Assembly: GCA_031384695.1 (NCBI GenBank)
Contig: JANNAV010000226.1
Coordinates: 1-15,398, forward strand
DNA from: JANNAV01 sp031384695
Lineage (GTDB): Bacteria; Pseudomonadota; Alphaproteobacteria; Rhodobacterales; Rhodobacteraceae
DNA: 15,398 bases
Direction: 5' to 3'
The notes under the pieces were generated by a model. The model was given only the letters and a program-made list of their open reading frames with translations. It was not told the DNA's origin and did no database searches. A program made the position numbers and the translations under genes. This document shows positions 1 to 6,402 of the stretch, in pieces. The number at the start of each line of letters is the position of its first letter. The first letter of the stretch is position 1.

Positions 1-218
1 GAACCGCACCATCAAGGATGCCACCGTAAAACGCTTCCACTACGATGACCACGCCCAGTTGCGCCACCACCTCGCCGACTTCATGGACGCCTACAACTTC
101 GGGCGACGATTGAAGACCCTCAAAGGCCTCACGCCCTACGAGTTTATATGCAAATGCTGGACTTCCGAACCCGAAAGATTCATCCTAAATCCACTCCACC
201 AAATGCCGGGACTGAACA
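1..218 (+). mobile_element. Right end of an IS481-family insertion sequence (left part outside window)
   Basis: The encoded peptide (frame starting at base 2) is the C-terminal end of an IS481-type DDE transposase, with the family-typical run NRTIKDATVKRFHYDD, DFMDAYNFGRRLKTLKGLTPYE and a C-terminal HQMPGLNT. I place the element end at about 218. The bases at 199-218 read, in reverse complement, TGTTCAGTCCCGGCATTTGG, and members of this family begin their terminal inverted repeats with TGT. Just past that point the minus strand becomes a recognisable different gene. The other inverted repeat is not in the window, so the boundary rests on one end only. The element is oriented with its transposase pointing toward the downstream transporter operon. 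Confidence 0.8.
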
Positions 219-580
219 CCTCAGGTGCCAGCACCAGCAGCCGCGCCGCGATCTCGGGCAGTCGCATCGGCGCAATATCGGCATTGATCAGGCTGACGTC
301 ATGCCCCGCGTCGATCAGCGGCCCGCCGATCGCAAGCAGCCCCAAAGGCGGCGATACCTCGCCCGGCACGCGGCTGCCGATGGCGGTATGGGGCGGGTTG
401 ATCAGGGTCAGGCGCATCCATCACCGTCAACAGGGATCAGTCGTCAGGCTATGTCACAAGCCGGTCAAAGCCAAGGCGCTTTGGGCACATGCGATGCGGG
501 TCACTGTCGGCATTGATGGCCCGGTTACAGCGGGCATCCCAGGGGGCCCGCATGAAGACTGCGAATACAGATTGACGTAA
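2..580 (+). pseudogene. IS481-family transposase, C-terminal fragment with read-through tail
   Basis: This is the 3' part of a transposase gene; the N-terminal two thirds lie outside the window, so the start is not seen. About 73 residues match an IS481 transposase C-terminus, including the distal part of the integrase core and the conserved ending HQMPGLNT. Full-length relatives, as I recall them, stop right after this threonine. Here the next codon (221-223) is tca, and the frame stays open for 119 further codons to a TAA at 578-580. That tail is antisense to the interrupted radical-SAM gene and its upstream region, and it has no protein-like character of its own. The transposase is therefore probably made with a foreign C-terminal extension or is non-functional. 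Confidence 0.75.
219..417 (-). pseudogene. B12-binding radical SAM protein, N-terminal remnant cut by the IS
   Basis: From the ATG at 417 (minus strand) the frame gives about 67 residues beginning MRLTLINPPHTAIGSRVPGE, followed by PPLGLLAIGGPLIDAGHDVSLINAD. This is the Rossmann-like start of the cobalamin-binding domain found at the N-terminus of BchE-like and related B12-dependent radical SAM enzymes (the NPP...PPLGLLAIGGPLxxAGHxVxLxDA pattern). After residue ~67 (LVLAPEV) the frame enters the IS in antisense and soon loses family character, ending as an 93-codon chimera near 136. The radical SAM core with its CxxxCxxC cluster motif is not present, so the protein cannot be functional from this copy unless the remainder lies beyond the IS. 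The gene is divergent from the transporter operon, about 250 bp away, and may have belonged to the same locus. Confidence 0.65.
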
Positions 581-599
581 TTTATTTCTAAAACATACT
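572..599 (+). promoter_or_regulatory. Candidate sigma70-type promoter of the transporter operon
   Basis: TTGACG at 572-577 matches the -35 consensus at 5 of 6 positions. It is followed after 16 bases by CATACT at 594-599 (4 of 6 to the -10 consensus). The predicted start at about 606 leaves a leader of nearly 60 nt before the binding-protein gene. The sequence between is AT-rich (581-595), unlike its surroundings. The stop codon of the IS read-through frame (578-580) lies inside the spacer. Confidence 0.5.
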
Positions 600-663
600 G
601 CGTTCATCAAGGGGCCGCGACACGCCGCGCGCACCCTGACCATCCGCTTAAGGGAGTTTCGGC

Positions 664-1707
664 ATGACATTCTTTCGCAAGCTGCACACAGCCACCGGCC
701 TCGCACTCTGGCTTGTGGCCGGCACGGCTTCGGCCCAGACGCTGACCATCTCCAACTGGGACGGCTATCTGGCACCTGACGCCATCACGAAATTCTCTGC
801 CGAAAGCGGGGTGGCCGCCGAACTGGTGGTGCACGCCACCAATGAGGAGATTATGGGCAAGCTGATCGCTTCGGGCGGCGCAGGCTATGACGTGGTGTTC
901 GTCTCGTCGCCCTTCGCCGAGATCCTGCACAATCTGGGCCTTGCCGAAACCCTCGATCAAAGCAAAATCCCCAACCTCGCCAACCTTTATCCCGAGGCGA
1001 CCAAGCTGGCGCATGATCCCGGCAACGCTTTTTCCGTGCCCTATACCTGGGGCACCACGGGCCTGTGCTACCGCTCCGATCTGATGGCGGCCCCGGCCTC
1101 GTGGAACGATCTGCTGCAACCCACAGCCGCCGTATCGGGCAAAACCACCATGCTCGCCACCGACCGCTGGCTGCTGGCCGCAGGCTTTCTCGCCAACGGC
1201 ATGTCGGTGAACGAGACGGATACGGCCAAACTCGCCACCGTCCGCGCTGCGCTGATTGCCGCGAAAAAGACCCTGCTCGCCTATGACGACACCACATTCT
1301 ATGCCAAACTGGTGTCGGGCGAGGCGGTGATGACCCAGGCCTGGGACGGCTGGTGCAACTACGGCATCGGCGAGAATGCGGCGATCAAATACCTGATCCC
1401 CTCCGAAGGCTCGGATCTTTGGGTCGATACCATGGTGATCCTGAAAGGCTCGAAGAACAAAGACGCGGCCTATGCCTTCGTCAACTACATCCTCGATGCG
1501 GGCAACCACCGCTGGGCGGCCGAGAATATCCTTTACAAGGTGCCGAACAAGGCGGCGATGGACGGGCTCGATCCGGCCTTGCTGGTGCAATATCCGAACA
1601 TGGCGATCACCGCCACCGAACTGCTTGGGTATGAGCAGTTGCGCGATGTCGGCGACGCCCAGCGCGCCTATTCCAGAATGGTCACCGAGATCATGGCGGC
1701 ACAATAG
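664..1707 (+). CDS. Polyamine-type ABC transporter periplasmic binding protein (PotD/PotF-like)
   Basis: This 347-residue protein has a cleavable signal peptide (hydrophobic stretch 11-22, cleavage likely after ASA at 22-24) and the mature fold of the spermidine/putrescine-binding family. Residues N31-W-D-G-Y35 correspond to the NWxxY motif of PotD/PotF. P126-Y-T-W-G and W227-D are further family positions, and W253-V-D255 matches the PotD pair W255/D257 that clamps the ligand amine. The aromatic box and carboxylate are therefore intact, supporting a cationic amine ligand. The exact ligand (putrescine, spermidine or another amine) cannot be read off. The ATG at 664 has a good Shine-Dalgarno, GGAG at 653-656. 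It is the first gene of an eight-gene operon; the permease gene follows 22 nt downstream. Confidence 0.9.
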   Translation: MTFFRKLHTATGLALWLVAGTASAQTLTISNWDGYLAPDAITKFSAESGVAAELVVHATNEEIMGKLIASGGAGYDVVFVSSPFAEILHNLGLAETLDQSKIPNLANLYPEATKLAHDPGNAFSVPYTWGTTGLCYRSDLMAAPASWNDLLQPTAAVSGKTTMLATDRWLLAAGFLANGMSVNETDTAKLATVRAALIAAKKTLLAYDDTTFYAKLVSGEAVMTQAWDGWCNYGIGENAAIKYLIPSEGSDLWVDTMVILKGSKNKDAAYAFVNYILDAGNHRWAAENILYKVPNKAAMDGLDPALLVQYPNMAITATELLGYEQLRDVGDAQRAYSRMVTEIMAAQ

Positions 1708-1729
1708 TGCCACCCCGGCCAAAAGCATC

Positions 1730-2569
1730 ATGAACCGCAAGGCCTCCACCACCCTGATGGCGCCCGCCCTCGCCTGGCTGACCGCCCTCATGGTGGTGCC
1801 CTGCGGCCTGATCCTGATCCTCGCCTTCTTCCGGCGCGGGGTTTACGGCGGCATCGAGTATACTTTCACACTGGAGAACCTGGCGCTGGTGCTGGATCCC
1901 TTGTATTTCGGCATCTTCGTCAACTCGGCCCGCATCGCCCTGATCGTCGTCGCCATCGCCTGCACCCTTGGCTACGCCGCCGCCTACGCCATCGCCGCCA
2001 TGCCAAAGCGCCAACAGCCGGTGCTGCTGTTCTTTGCGGTGCTGCCGTTCTGGTCGAACTACCTGATCCGCACTTACGCGTGGATCGTGCTGTTGAACCG
2101 CGAAGGCCTGATCACCCGCTTCGCCCGCCTATTGGGCTATCAAGGCGAGATGCCACAGATCCTTTACACCGAAGGCGCGGTCATCCTCGGCCTTGTCTAC
2201 AGCTATCTGCCCTTCGTCATCCTTGCCTGCTACGCCCCCCTGTCGCGCCTGAACCCCGAGATCGCCGAGGCCTCGCATGATCTGGGGGCCTCGCGCTTTA
2301 CCACCTTCCGGCGCATCACCCTGCCCCTCACGCTGCCCGGCATCGCGGTGGGGGCGGTGTTCGTGTTCGTGCTGTCGATAGGCAATTTCGTGACGCCCGC
2401 CCTGCTGGGCGGCGGCCAGTTCCAGATGATCGGCAACGTGGTCTATGCCCAGTTCCTCACCGCCAACGACTGGCCCTTCGGGGCCGCGCTGTCGATGGTG
2501 CTGATCGCGGTGATGATGGGGCTGCTGCTGGTGCAAACCCTCGCCGCCGAACGGGGCCGCCATGCATGA
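1730..2569 (+). CDS. Polyamine-type ABC transporter permease 1 (PotB/PotH-like)
   Basis: This inner-membrane permease of 279 residues has about six hydrophobic segments, the first at roughly residues 8-30 (LMAPALAWLTALMVVPCGLILIL). The cytoplasmic EAA loop, which docks on the ATPase, is visible from E180: EASHDLGASRFTTFRRITLP, with the conserved G and the terminal I-x-LP. The LLFFAVLPFWSNYLIRTYAW segment is typical of the PotB/PotH subfamily. I chose the ATG at 1730 because the long upstream extension in this frame overlaps the binding-protein gene and has no membrane-protein character, while MNRKAS leads straight into the first membrane helix. The ribosome-binding site before it is weak. The stop overlaps the next permease start by 8 nt, which suggests translational coupling. 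Confidence 0.9.
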   Translation: MNRKASTTLMAPALAWLTALMVVPCGLILILAFFRRGVYGGIEYTFTLENLALVLDPLYFGIFVNSARIALIVVAIACTLGYAAAYAIAAMPKRQQPVLLFFAVLPFWSNYLIRTYAWIVLLNREGLITRFARLLGYQGEMPQILYTEGAVILGLVYSYLPFVILACYAPLSRLNPEIAEASHDLGASRFTTFRRITLPLTLPGIAVGAVFVFVLSIGNFVTPALLGGGQFQMIGNVVYAQFLTANDWPFGAALSMVLIAVMMGLLLVQTLAAERGRHA

Positions 2570-3344
2570 CCGCCGCCTGATGCTGGCCATCCTCAGCGCC
2601 GTTTTCGCCTTTCTGTACATCCCGGTTTCGGTGCTGGTGGCGCTGTCGTTCAACGCCGGCGGCCTGCCCACCGCATGGACCGGATTTTCCCTGCAATGGT
2701 ACGCCGCCTTGTGGCAGAACGCCGATATCCTGCACGCCGCCCGCAACACCCTGATCGTCGGGCTGGTCTCGGCGGCCCTCTCAACACTATTGGGCACCCT
2801 TCTTGCCATCGGCATCGAAACCCGCCGCCGCAAAGGCCGCGCGCTCGAGGCTCTGATCTTCGCCCCGATGATCATCCCCGATATCGTCCTCGCCATCGCC
2901 CTGCTCAGCTTTTTCTCGCTGCTGAAGGTGCCGATGGGCCTGCACAGCATCATCGCCTCGCATGTGGTGTTCAACCTCGCCTTCGTCTGTGCGGTGGTCC
3001 GCGCCCGGCTGAAATCCTTCGACTGGTCGATTGTCGAGGCGTCTGCCGATCTTGGCGCGCCCGCCTTCACCACCTACCGCCGCATCGTGGTGCCCGTGCT
3101 TGCCCCGGCCATCATCGCGGGGGCGCTTCTCGCCTTCACCCTCTCGGTTGACGAGTTCATTATCGCCTTCTTCACCGCCGGGGCCGGGCGCGGCTCCACC
3201 ACACTGCCGATGCAGATTTACGCCATGATCCGCTTTGGCGTCACCCCCGAGATCAACGCACTGGCCACCCTCGTGCTGGGCATCAGTGTCACCACTCTCG
3301 CACTGGCCCAGCGCCTGAACAAAGGCGGACTGCCCGGCCAATGA
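2562..3344 (+). CDS. Polyamine-type ABC transporter permease 2 (PotC/PotI-like)
   Basis: This is the second inner-membrane permease, 260 residues, pairing with the preceding one. The first helix is at about residues 6-28 (LMLAILSAVFAFLYIPVSVLVAL), followed by the PotC-like NAGGLPTAWTGFSLQWYAALW segment. The EAA loop starts at E159: EASADLGAPAFTTYRRIVVP. The periplasm-facing SVDEFIIAFFTAG motif near residues 190-202 is typical of PotC/PotI. An ATG at 2566 lies in another frame and was not used. The gene ends in an ATGA overlap with the ATPase gene, so the three inner-membrane and ATPase components should be made in step. Confidence 0.9.
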   Translation: MHDRRLMLAILSAVFAFLYIPVSVLVALSFNAGGLPTAWTGFSLQWYAALWQNADILHAARNTLIVGLVSAALSTLLGTLLAIGIETRRRKGRALEALIFAPMIIPDIVLAIALLSFFSLLKVPMGLHSIIASHVVFNLAFVCAVVRARLKSFDWSIVEASADLGAPAFTTYRRIVVPVLAPAIIAGALLAFTLSVDEFIIAFFTAGAGRGSTTLPMQIYAMIRFGVTPEINALATLVLGISVTTLALAQRLNKGGLPGQ

Positions 3345-4384
3345 CCCCGCTTTTGCAAATCCGCAACGTGTCGAAAAGCTTTGGCACCGTCAAAGCGCTG
3401 GATGATCTGTCGCTCGATATCCAGAGCAACCAGTTCTACGCCCTGCTTGGCCCCTCGGGCAGTGGCAAGACCACGCTTTTGCGCTTGCTCGCGGGGTTCG
3501 AGGCCCCCGGTTCGGGCCAGATACTGCTGGCGGGCAAAGACATCACCCACGTGCCGCCCAACAAGCGCCCGGTGAACCTGATGTTCCAATCCTACGCCCT
3601 TTTCCCGCATATGACCGTGCGCGCCAACATCGCCTACGGGCTGGAGATGGAACACCTGCCCCGCCCCCGGATCAACGCCCGTGTCGACGAGATCCTGTCA
3701 GTGATCGAACTTGCCCCCTTCGCCAGCCGCAAACCCGATCAGCTTTCGGGTGGCCAGAAACAGCGCGTCGCCCTCGCCCGCGCCCTCGTCAAACGCCCGC
3801 AGGTGCTGCTGCTGGATGAACCCTTGGGCGCGCTGGATAAAACGCTGCGCAGCGCCATGCAGATGGAGCTGAAACGCCTGCAACACGAGGTTGGCATCAC
3901 CTTCGTGATCGTCACCCATGATCAGGAAGAGGCGCTGGTGATGGCCGACCGCATCGCCATTCTCCAAGACGGCAAACTGCTGCAATCGGGTGCCCCGCGC
4001 GCGGTGTACGAACACCCCGTCAACCGCTTTGCCGCCGGTTTCATCGGCGTGATGAACTTCTTTCCCGGCCTGGCAGAACCATCGGGTTTGCGTTGTGCAG
4101 ACGGAACCCTGATCACCACGGATGGCACTGCCAATGGCCCCGCCGTGGCCGCCGTCCGCCCCGAACGCCTGCACCTTGCCCCCGGTGAAAACCGCCTTCC
4201 CGGCACCGTGACAGCCCTTGCCTATCACGGGTTGGACCTGCAACTGCATGTGCAAACCACCGCCACCGCCAAACCCGTCATCGTCCGCCTCACCGCCGAT
4301 GCAGCCGAGGCGCAAAACCTCGCGCAAGGCGATCCCGTCACTCTGGGCTGGGCCGCCAAGGACACCCGCATCTTCCCGGCCTGA
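3341..4384 (+). CDS. Polyamine-type ABC transporter ATP-binding protein (PotA/PotG-like)
   Basis: This cytoplasmic ATPase of 347 residues has every nucleotide-binding element. The Walker A motif GPSGSGKTT is at 37-45 and the Q-loop FQSYALFPH at 82-90. The ABC signature LSGGQ is at 135-139 and Walker B VLLLDE at 155-160. The D-loop GALDK and the switch histidine H193 in VTHDQEEA follow. The C-terminal ~110 residues form a regulatory TOBE-type domain (TVTALAYHGLDLQLHVQ, then the LGWAAKDTRIFPA ending), as in PotA and other MOI-type importers. It overlaps the preceding permease by 4 nt (ATGA), and a glycosyltransferase gene follows after 24 nt. Length and order match a complete Pot-type system, so the importer should be functional. 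Confidence 0.93.
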   Translation: MTPLLQIRNVSKSFGTVKALDDLSLDIQSNQFYALLGPSGSGKTTLLRLLAGFEAPGSGQILLAGKDITHVPPNKRPVNLMFQSYALFPHMTVRANIAYGLEMEHLPRPRINARVDEILSVIELAPFASRKPDQLSGGQKQRVALARALVKRPQVLLLDEPLGALDKTLRSAMQMELKRLQHEVGITFVIVTHDQEEALVMADRIAILQDGKLLQSGAPRAVYEHPVNRFAAGFIGVMNFFPGLAEPSGLRCADGTLITTDGTANGPAVAAVRPERLHLAPGENRLPGTVTALAYHGLDLQLHVQTTATAKPVIVRLTADAAEAQNLAQGDPVTLGWAAKDTRIFPA

Positions 4385-4408
4385 GGGCCGGATACCAAAG
4401 GATAACCC

Positions 4409-5683
4409 ATGCCGCCAAAAACCTTCGCCTTCTTCCCCGAAGCGGCCTTCGGCCCCGCCCTGAACTCGGTGGGCATAGCCCAGGCCATCACCGCCCGCGG
4501 CCACCGCGCCGTGTTCCTCTCGGACCCCGGTTTCGTGCCGGTTTACGAAGGCTACGGCTTCGAGGCCCACCCCGTCGCCCTCTCGGCCCCGATGCCCGCT
4601 GCTGAGTTGGCCAAATTCTGGGAAAACTTCATCAACGGCCATATCCCCAACTTCCGCAAATCGCCGATCGACCAGATCGACAATTACGTGAAAGACTGCT
4701 GGGAGGCGATTGTTGACAGTGCCAAATGGGCGCAAAAAGACCTGCCCGCGATCCTTGCCCGCGTCAAACCCGATGTGATCTGCGTCGATAACGTCATCCT
4801 CTTCCCCGCGATCAAGCAATCCGGCAAGCCCTGGGTCCGCATCATCTCCTGCTCGGAAAACGAGATCGAGGATGACGCCATCCCGCCGCACCTCTCGGGG
4901 ATGAGCGTGCATGACCACGCAGGCCACCGCGCCTTTCACGCCAAGTTCAACGCCACGATCAAACCGATCCACGATGATTTCAACGCCTTCCTCGCCGCCC
5001 ACAACGAGGCGCCCTACCCGCTGGGCCAGTTCTTTGAGGCTTCGCCCTTTCTGAACCTGCTGCTTTACCCCAAACCCGTCACCTACACCCGCGCCCGGCC
5101 GCTGAACCCCAAGCAGTTCCAATACCTCGAAGGCTGCGTGCGCAAGGAAGTCCCCTACGAGATGCCCGCCTTCGCCGCCAATCCCCTCGGCCCGCTCCTG
5201 TATATCTCCTTCGGCAGCCTTGGTGCGGGCGATACTGACCTGTTGAAACGCCTGATCACCCTTATCGGCAAATCGCGGTTCCGCGCGCTGGTCAATGTCG
5301 GCGACTATGCCGCCGAATACACCGATCTGCCACCCAATGTGGTGATTTCCAACTGGTTTCCCCAGCCCTCGGTGATCCCGATGGTCGATCTGGTGATCCA
5401 TCACGGCGGCAACAACTCGTTCACCGAATGCCTCTATTTCGGCAAGCCTGCCATCATCATGGCCTATGTCTGGGATGGCCACGACAACGCCATGCGGGTG
5501 CAGGAAACCGGCCACGGCCTGCGCTCTGATCGCTATGCCTGGACCGATGCCGACCTGCTGGCCAGCATCGAAACCTGCCTGACCGACGCCGCGATGCAGG
5601 CCAAACTCCGGGCCACCGCCGCGCATATGCAATCGCAAAACGGCCCCGAAAAAGCCGCCACCCTGCTGGAGGGCCTGCTATGA
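4409..5683 (+). CDS. GT1-like (GT-B fold) glycosyltransferase of unknown acceptor
   Basis: This is a 424-residue cytoplasmic protein with no signal or membrane segment. The N-terminal half has the GT-B start (FAFFPEAAFGPALNSVGIAQAITARGHRAVF) and the C-terminal half the nucleotide-sugar domain: LYISFGSLG, NWFPQPSVIPMVDLVIHHGGNNSFTE with H332-G-G-N-N-S, and YVWDGHDNAMRVQETGHG. This resembles the UDP-glycosyltransferase/macrolide glycosyltransferase family. Two positions depart from the family. Where GT1 enzymes carry the GH of the catalytic base I see G15-P16, and the usual DQ sugar-binding pair is D356-G357. Donor and acceptor are unknown. AAAGGA 6 nt before the ATG is a good ribosome-binding site, and the stop overlaps the next start by 4 nt. 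Its position inside a transporter/aldehyde dehydrogenase operon suggests it modifies the imported or produced small molecule rather than a cell-wall polymer; this is inference. Confidence 0.75.
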   Translation: MPPKTFAFFPEAAFGPALNSVGIAQAITARGHRAVFLSDPGFVPVYEGYGFEAHPVALSAPMPAAELAKFWENFINGHIPNFRKSPIDQIDNYVKDCWEAIVDSAKWAQKDLPAILARVKPDVICVDNVILFPAIKQSGKPWVRIISCSENEIEDDAIPPHLSGMSVHDHAGHRAFHAKFNATIKPIHDDFNAFLAAHNEAPYPLGQFFEASPFLNLLLYPKPVTYTRARPLNPKQFQYLEGCVRKEVPYEMPAFAANPLGPLLYISFGSLGAGDTDLLKRLITLIGKSRFRALVNVGDYAAEYTDLPPNVVISNWFPQPSVIPMVDLVIHHGGNNSFTECLYFGKPAIIMAYVWDGHDNAMRVQETGHGLRSDRYAWTDADLLASIETCLTDAAMQAKLRATAAHMQSQNGPEKAATLLEGLL

Positions 5684-6039
5684 CCAACCTTGCCTCAACC
5701 GCGCCGCACATCCACGCGGCCAGCACTTACAACGATCTGGCCGATTGGGGTCCGCAGCCCAACATCACCGAACCCGGCTCGCACAACAGCGGCCGCCTGC
5801 TGTTCAAAGGCCCGGACAACCGGCCCGAAACCGGCATCTGGGTTTGCACCCCCGGCGCATGGTCTTTGGCAATCCCGCGCGACGAGTTCTGCCATTTCGT
5901 AGCGGGGCGCGCCACCTACACCCACGACAACGGCGAGGTGATCGAGGTAACGCCCGGCACCTGCGTCGCCTTCGCCGCTGGCTGGGCCGGGCGCTGCACG
6001 GTCCACGAGACCATCCGCAACATCTACATGCTGGCGTAA
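5680..6039 (+). CDS. Small single-domain cupin, DUF861-type, copy 1
   Basis: This 119-residue protein is essentially one cupin barrel of the DUF861/cupin_3 type. The pattern is a TGIWVCTPGAW strand, DEFCHFVAGRATYTHDNGEVIEV, a PGTCVAFAAGWAGRCTVHETIRNIYML turn and a C-terminal strand ending the protein. Family members include (S)-ureidoglycine aminohydrolase-like and EutQ-like proteins acting on small nitrogen compounds, but most are uncharacterised. The classical cupin HxH metal motif is absent; E and H in DEFCHF and the H in TVHET are the only obvious candidate ligands. It is closely related to the next gene and overlaps the glycosyltransferase stop by ATGA. The function, whether enzymatic or ligand-sensing, is unknown. 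Confidence 0.82.
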   Translation: MTNLASTAPHIHAASTYNDLADWGPQPNITEPGSHNSGRLLFKGPDNRPETGIWVCTPGAWSLAIPRDEFCHFVAGRATYTHDNGEVIEVTPGTCVAFAAGWAGRCTVHETIRNIYMLA

Positions 6040-6048
6040 GAGGCGAAA

Positions 6049-6393
6049 ATGAACACTCCCGTCATGCGCAACCCCCTCGAGATCACCGATATCGTCGATT
6101 GGGGCACCGTCCCCACCATGCTGGAAGGCGTCTCACGCGTCTCGGGCCGCGTCCTCTCCAAAGGCCACGGCGGCGCGTCTGAGACCGGCCTCTGGATCTG
6201 CACCCCCGGCACATGGTTCTGCCACGTTACCAGTGATGAGTTTTGCCACTTTCTGGCGGGCCGCTGCACCTATGTCCACGAATCCGGCGATGTGATCGAG
6301 GTGCTGCCCGACACCGCCGCCTATTTCCCCAAAGACTGGAAAGGCGTCTGCACCGTCCATGAGACGATCAAGAAGGTCTACATGATCCGCTGA
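6049..6393 (+). CDS. Small single-domain cupin, DUF861-type, copy 2
   Basis: This 114-residue cupin lies 9 nt after its paralogue, with AAGAGG as a good ribosome-binding site before the ATG. The same blocks occur in the same order: IVDWGTVPTMLEG, ETGLWICTPGTWF, DEFCHFLAGRCTYVHESGDVIEV and KGVCTVHETIKKVYMIR. By eye, 53 of about 99 aligned positions are identical to copy 1. DUF861 consensus features (W..PG.W....DE...L.GR...., W.G..TV.ET..K.Y) are better preserved here than in copy 1. That the two are adjacent, co-transcribed and similar in length suggests either a heteromeric cupin or two related steps; I cannot tell which. The next gene starts 9 nt downstream. Confidence 0.85.
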   Translation: MNTPVMRNPLEITDIVDWGTVPTMLEGVSRVSGRVLSKGHGGASETGLWICTPGTWFCHVTSDEFCHFLAGRCTYVHESGDVIEVLPDTAAYFPKDWKGVCTVHETIKKVYMIR

Positions 6394-6402
6394 GGAACCC
6401 CG

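Noticed and set aside
1472..1729. Earlier start for the first permease, overlapping the binding-protein gene
   Set aside because: The extension is arginine/proline-rich out-of-frame sequence; the first membrane helix begins right after MNRKAS at 1730.
607..1791. Long open frames antisense to the binding protein, permeases and ATPase (for example 607-1791, 2129-3073 and 3698-5638 on the minus strand)
   Set aside because: They are mirror images of GC-rich coding genes: low-complexity G/R/H/D-rich translations with no family features, whereas the plus-strand products have full motif sets.
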